Below the pieces are notes generated by a model. The model was not told the DNA's origin, did no database searches, and saw only the letters and a program-made list of their open reading frames with translations. A program made the position numbers and the translations under genes. A DNA stretch of 64,000 nucleotides from Panacagrimonas sp046594215 (GTDB taxonomy: Bacteria > Pseudomonadota > Gammaproteobacteria > Nevskiales > Nevskiaceae): contig JBKJPX010000101.1 of NCBI GenBank assembly GCA_046594215.1, forward strand, positions 1 through 64,000, given 5' to 3'. How positions within the stretch are numbered: the first letter of the stretch is position 1; each line of letters opens with the position of its first letter. This document shows positions 60,260-64,000 of the stretch, in pieces.

Positions 60260-61012
60260 TCAACGCAGCGCCCGCGCCACGCTGCGTATCCCCAAGCCCA
60301 GGACGAGCAGCGACGCGAACGCGATCAGCGCGCCCCAGAACCAATACGGCAGGAACAGCGCCTGCGCGATCTGCGCGGTATCGGAGGGCCCCGGTCCCTG
60401 CGCCGTCTGCGCACTCGCCGTGAACAGGTAGTCCGCGCGCGAGAACACCGAGAGCGTGAGCTGCATCGCGAGAAACGCGGTGAGCAGCTGCGCGACGCGC
60501 GCGCTGGCCTTCCACAGCACCAGCGCGAGCAGGCCGCACAGCGAGGCCAGGAACAACAGGCCGAACAGGTTCCGCACCCACAGCAGCAGGCTCACCAGCA
60601 GTACGACGGCGAATACCGCGAGCGCACGCCGCGCCGCGGTCTCGCTGCGGCTCGCGAGGAACAGGAACATCGCCGCTACCGGGGGGCCGAGCAGGCCTCC
60701 TGCCGCGGTCGCGGCACTCGCGAAGCGCCCGAAGGCGCCCGAGTATTCGGCCAGCCCCGAGCCGTCACTCCAGATGAAGAGCCGGTGCAGGTCGCCGCCC
60801 AGCGCGAGCGCGACGAGCCCGTGCCCGAGCTCGTGAACGACCGTGGACAGCAGCGCCAGCGGCCGCGCGATCACGGCGAACTGCGGCACGAGGTACAGCG
60901 CCAGGGTCAGCGCCGCCGCACCCGCAAGGGCGGGGAGCGAACCCGCACGCTGGGTGATGGGCTTCGGCAAGTCCTTCGCCTTCCAGTCCGCGCTACCGCC
61001 GCGCGAACGCAA
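60260..61012 (-). CDS. M50-family membrane metallopeptidase
   Basis: This 250-residue integral membrane protein has the zinc motif HELGHG at residues 60-65 (TVVHELGHG) and about six hydrophobic segments (for example LALAVFAVVLLVSLLLW and LALVLWKASARVAQLL). It resembles the M50B-like site-2-protease-related family. The third zinc ligand is not obvious. The substrate is unknown. It is convergent with the sheath-fusion gene and adjacent to an alcohol dehydrogenase gene transcribed in the same direction. Confidence 0.78.
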   Translation of the reverse strand: MRSRGGSADWKAKDLPKPITQRAGSLPALAGAAALTLALYLVPQFAVIARPLALLSTVVHELGHGLVALALGGDLHRLFIWSDGSGLAEYSGAFGRFASAATAAGGLLGPPVAAMFLFLASRSETAARRALAVFAVVLLVSLLLWVRNLFGLLFLASLCGLLALVLWKASARVAQLLTAFLAMQLTLSVFSRADYLFTASAQTAQGPGPSDTAQIAQALFLPYWFWGALIAFASLLVLGLGIRSVARALR

Positions 61013-61034
61013 GCGGATCGCGCCGAAAGCAGGA

Positions 61035-62084
61035 TCAGCCCAGGGTCTTCATGTCGATGACGAAGCGGTACTTCACGTCACCTTTCACCGTGCGGTCGTA
61101 CGCCGCGTTCACCTGCTGCATCGGGATGGTCTCGATGTCCGAGGCCAGGCCGTGCTTCGCGCAGAAGTCGAGCATCTCCTGCGTCTCGGCGATGCCGCCG
61201 ATCAGCGAGCCCGCGAGGCTGCGCCGGCCGATGATGAGGTTGAACACGCCCGGCGAGGGATGCGGCTGGTCGGGTGCGCCGAGCAGCACGAGCGTGCCGT
61301 CACGACGCAGCAGGCCCAGGAACGTGTCGAGGTTGTGCGAGGCCGCAACGGTGTCGAGGATCAGGTCGAATGTGCGCGCGTGCGGCGCGAGCTGAGCGGG
61401 GTCGTTCCACAGCACCGCGGAGTCCGCGCCCAAGCGCTTGCCGTCCGCGACCTTCGAAGGCGAGGTCGTGAACAGGACGACCTCCGCGCCCATCGCGTGC
61501 GCGAGCTTGATGCCCATGTGGCCCAGCCCACCGAGTCCGACCACGCCCACCTTCTTGCCCGGCCCGGCCTTCCAGTGCCGCAGCGGCGAGTAGGTGGTGA
61601 TGCCCGCGCACAGCAGCGGCGCGGCGGCCGCGGGGTCCATGCCCTCGGGAATGCGCAGCACAAAGCCTTCCTTGACGACGATGTGGTCGGAGTAGCCGCC
61701 GTAGGTCACGCCGCCGCTGATCTTGTCCTGGCCGCCGTAGGTGCCCGTGAAGCCCTTTTCGCAGAACTGCTCTTCGCCGGCTTCGCAGCTCTTGCAGGTC
61801 TGGCAGGAGTCGACGAGGCAGCCCACGCCGACCAGTTCGCCCGGCCGGAAGCGTGACACCGAGCTGCCGGTCTCGACGACGCGGCCCACGATTTCGTGGC
61901 CGGGCACGAGCGGGTAGCTGGTCCCGCCCCACTCGTTGCGCGCGGCGTGCACGTCGGAATGGCAGATGCCGCAGTAGAGGATGTCGATGCGCACGTCCTC
62001 CGGTCCCACCTTTCGGCGTTCGAAGGACCAGGGAGCGAGCGGGGCCTTGATGGCGGGGGCGGCGTAGGCGCGGGCGGTGGACAT
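61035..62084 (-). CDS. Zinc-dependent alcohol dehydrogenase (NAD(P), cinnamyl-alcohol type)
   Basis: This 349-residue medium-chain alcohol dehydrogenase has catalytic zinc motifs GICHSDVH and VPGHEIVG and structural zinc cysteines in CQTCKSCEAGEEQFC. The Rossmann motif GLGGLGHMG is near residue 180. It resembles the YahK/cinnamyl-type aldehyde reductases with broad substrates. The start at 62084 is the usual family N-terminus (MSTARAYAAPA). It is divergent from an MFS transporter gene. Confidence 0.92.
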   Translation of the reverse strand: MSTARAYAAPAIKAPLAPWSFERRKVGPEDVRIDILYCGICHSDVHAARNEWGGTSYPLVPGHEIVGRVVETGSSVSRFRPGELVGVGCLVDSCQTCKSCEAGEEQFCEKGFTGTYGGQDKISGGVTYGGYSDHIVVKEGFVLRIPEGMDPAAAAPLLCAGITTYSPLRHWKAGPGKKVGVVGLGGLGHMGIKLAHAMGAEVVLFTTSPSKVADGKRLGADSAVLWNDPAQLAPHARTFDLILDTVAASHNLDTFLGLLRRDGTLVLLGAPDQPHPSPGVFNLIIGRRSLAGSLIGGIAETQEMLDFCAKHGLASDIETIPMQQVNAAYDRTVKGDVKYRFVIDMKTLG

Positions 62085-62259
62085 TTGGGGAAGTAGGCAG
62101 AAAGGGGGGCGACGAGGATACGGCCGGGAGCCGCGACGGCCGAACCCGGGCGCGCGATGCCTCGAATGTAGTAGCAAGCCGGGTGCCGTGTCGTGCGACC
62201 CCGCCCATCGGAAAGCCGAGGCTTGCCGTTGATGAACCGCGCGCCCGAAGATCGTCCCC

Positions 62260-63474
62260 ATGATCACGCCGCCCCTTCTTTCGAACAAGAATCTTCCCCG
62301 CGGCGTCTGGGCGCTGGGCTTCGTCAGCCTCTTCATGGACGTCTCCTCCGAGATGATCCACAGCGTGCTGCCGCTGTTCCTGGTCGGCGTGGTCGGCATC
62401 AGCGCGTTCTCGCTCGGACTCATCGAAGGCGCTGCCGAAGCGGTGGCCTGCATCGTCAAGCTGTTCTCCGGCGTGTTGTCGGATCGCTGGGGCCGTCGCA
62501 AACCGCTGACCTTGATCGGCTATGGCATGGCGGCGCTGACCAAGCCGATGTTCCCGCTGGCCGACGGTGCAATGACGGTGCTGGGCGCGCGACTGCTCGA
62601 CCGCGTCGGCAAGGGGATCCGCGGCGCACCGCGTGACGCCCTGATCGCGGACCTGACGTCGCCGGAGCAGCGCGGCGCTGCGTTCGGCCTTCGCCAGTCG
62701 CTCGACACGGTGGGCGCCTTTCTCGGCCCCGCGATCGCGATCGGGCTGCTGCTCGTCTGGCCCGGCGCGCTGCGCACGGTGATGTGGGTGGCGGTGGTGC
62801 CCGCCCTGATCGCGGTGGCCGTCCTGGCCGTCGCGGTGCGGGAGCCTGAGACCGCGCGCACCGGAGCGCGGCCGCGCGGAAATCCGTTCGCGGGATTTCG
62901 CGCCGACCGTTTTCCGCGCGCGTTCTGGCAGCTCATGGCGGTGATCGCGCTGTTCACGATGGCGCGGTTCTCGGAAGCTTTCCTGTTGCTGCGCGTGCAG
63001 ACCACGGGCGTCGCGGCGGCGTGGCTGCCGGCGACGCTGGTGCTCATGAACCTGGTCTACACCGCAACTGCCTACCCCGTGGGTCGCTGGGCGGATCGGT
63101 CGCCGCGCGCGCCGATCCTCGTTATCGGCTGCGCGGTGCTGATCCTCGCGGATCTCGTGCTCGCGCTGGGCCAGTCACTTCCGCTGGTGGCGATCGGCGT
63201 GATCCTGTGGGGCCTTCACATGGGCCTCACCGAGGGCCTGTTCGCCGCGCTCGTGGCGCAGCACGCGCCGGCCGATCTGCGCGCAACGGGCTTCGGCGTG
63301 ATGAACCTCGTGCGCGGACTGCTGCTGCTGCCGGCCAGCGGCGTCGCGGGCTGGCTGTGGACGAGCCGGGGACCGACGCTGACCTTCGTCGCCGGCGCGG
63401 GCTTCGCACTTCTCGCGATGATCGGATTGCTCGTCTTCCGACGTTCTTCGCCGAGCGTCAGACCTTTGGCCTGA
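62260..63474 (+). CDS. MFS transporter
   Basis: This 404-residue major facilitator has 12 predicted membrane segments. The A-loop motif GVLSDRWGRRKPLTLIGYG between segments 2 and 3 is clear, and GRWADRSPRAPIL is the equivalent repeat in the second half. It is likely a drug/solute exporter of the DHA-type, with no substrate assigned. It is divergent from the alcohol dehydrogenase gene. Confidence 0.9.
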   Translation: MITPPLLSNKNLPRGVWALGFVSLFMDVSSEMIHSVLPLFLVGVVGISAFSLGLIEGAAEAVACIVKLFSGVLSDRWGRRKPLTLIGYGMAALTKPMFPLADGAMTVLGARLLDRVGKGIRGAPRDALIADLTSPEQRGAAFGLRQSLDTVGAFLGPAIAIGLLLVWPGALRTVMWVAVVPALIAVAVLAVAVREPETARTGARPRGNPFAGFRADRFPRAFWQLMAVIALFTMARFSEAFLLLRVQTTGVAAAWLPATLVLMNLVYTATAYPVGRWADRSPRAPILVIGCAVLILADLVLALGQSLPLVAIGVILWGLHMGLTEGLFAALVAQHAPADLRATGFGVMNLVRGLLLLPASGVAGWLWTSRGPTLTFVAGAGFALLAMIGLLVFRRSSPSVRPLA

Positions 63475-63670
63475 GTCGCGGGCCCACGCCGGGCCACCGG
63501 GCGTATGCGTGAAGTTCGCGACTTCTGCCATGGCCCCTCGGGCCACGAAAAGTCCACGGTCGCATTACCAATCGCCTACAGCCCCCTGCCTAGAGTGGGT
63601 CCGTCGGTTCGTGCGTCCGCCGCTCATGGCGACGCGCCCGCACGGCACAACGGGGACGCACACGCGCGCG

Positions 63671-64000
63671 ATGACGGACGAAATGCGGCAGCGCCTGGCG
63701 AAAGTGCCGGAGGTCACGCTCGGCTTCTGGGTCGTGAAGATCCTGGCCACGACGCTGGGCGAGACCGGGGGCGACGCCGTCTCCATGTCGATGGACCTGG
63801 GCTACCTGGTCGGCACCGCCATCTTTGCAGTGATCTTCGCGGTCGCCGTCACGCTGCAGATCTCCGCGAAGAAATTCCATCCCGCGATCTACTGGACCAC
63901 GATCATCGCGACGACGACGGTCGGCACGACCCTGGCCGACTACACCGACCGCTCCCTGGGCATCGGCTACGCCGGCGGCGTGACGCTGTTGTCGACCTTG
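63671..64000 (+). CDS. COG4705-type membrane protein, cut by window edge
   Basis: The first 110 codons are visible. The N-terminal segment MTDEMRQRLAKVPEVTLGFW and VVKILATTLGETGGDAVSMS, with membrane helices at AIFAVIFAVAVTLQI and YWTTIIATTTVGTTLADYTD, matches the COG4705 membrane-protein family of unknown function. An in-frame ATG at 63626 would add 15 residues. The reading frame runs past position 64000. Confidence 0.75.
   Translation, partial: MTDEMRQRLAKVPEVTLGFWVVKILATTLGETGGDAVSMSMDLGYLVGTAIFAVIFAVAVTLQISAKKFHPAIYWTTIIATTTVGTTLADYTDRSLGIGYAGGVTLLSTL

Overview
The window is 64 kb of GC-rich (roughly mid-60s percent) proteobacterial chromosome. It carries a versatile aromatic-catabolism programme, polyhydroxyalkanoate (PHA) metabolism and several dispersed palindromic repeat families. 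Gene content fits a beta- or gammaproteobacterium: a Dmp-type phenol hydroxylase, a meta-cleavage lower pathway, an mcl-type PHA depolymerase, a REP-associated transposase and G-rich palindromes of the CCCTCTCCCC type. I cannot decide the order from sequence alone. I saw no rRNA, tRNA or CRISPR array.

Layout. 1-6.2 kb: a minus-strand meta-pathway operon, xylT-type ferredoxin / GlcG-like protein / dmpC / dmpE / dmpH / dmpI / dmpF / dmpG, with dmpG cut by the window edge. 6.3-8.1 kb: a LysR regulator and a convergent HxlR regulator. 8.2-13.2 kb: a plus-strand set of DsbA-fold isomerase, SDR, GST, acyl-CoA synthetase and a second XylT-like ferredoxin. 13.3-14.9 kb: a DhlA-type haloalkane dehalogenase and a secreted SnoaL-like protein. 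15.1-18.7 kb: a zinc-uptake-like cluster with no ATPase gene. 18.6-20.4 kb: a tandem duplication split by an IS110-family element. 20.4-24.7 kb: a PHA operon. 25-36.6 kb: a dispersed oxygenase regulon made of a phthalate-dioxygenase-type reductase, aldehyde dehydrogenase, SnoaL-like protein, a second LysR, and an operon for tautomerase, unknown protein, Rieske oxygenase, Tat-exported flavoprotein and c-type cytochrome. A RAYT transposase lies within this region. 37.2-44.6 kb: dmpKLMNOP and its divergent sigma-54 activator DmpR. 44.6-46 kb: a decayed accessory patch with a DUF2971 pseudogene, MazEF and a Fic fragment. 46-49 kb: a P450, a haloacid dehalogenase and a sulfotransferase. 49.5-64 kb: housekeeping and unusual genes, including an RpoZ-like protein, CsbD, a cold-shock protein coupled to a 13-residue-repeat protein, RtcB, a solitary TssB-TssC-like fusion, an M50 peptidase and transporters.

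How it fits together. Phenol hydroxylase makes catechols. The lower pathway at the left edge takes ring-cleaved semialdehydes to pyruvate and acetyl-CoA, and acetyl-CoA can feed PHA. No extradiol dioxygenase gene is in the window. The main new observation is a 42-43 bp element (GATAC-N7-GTATC followed about 16 bp later by GTATTGG). It occurs four times, always in the same orientation relative to the operon it precedes: the lower pathway, the reductase, the SnoaL/aldehyde dehydrogenase pair and the Rieske operon. Two closely similar LysR regulators sit next to copies. This suggests that the four loci form one regulon for an uncharacterised aromatic substrate.
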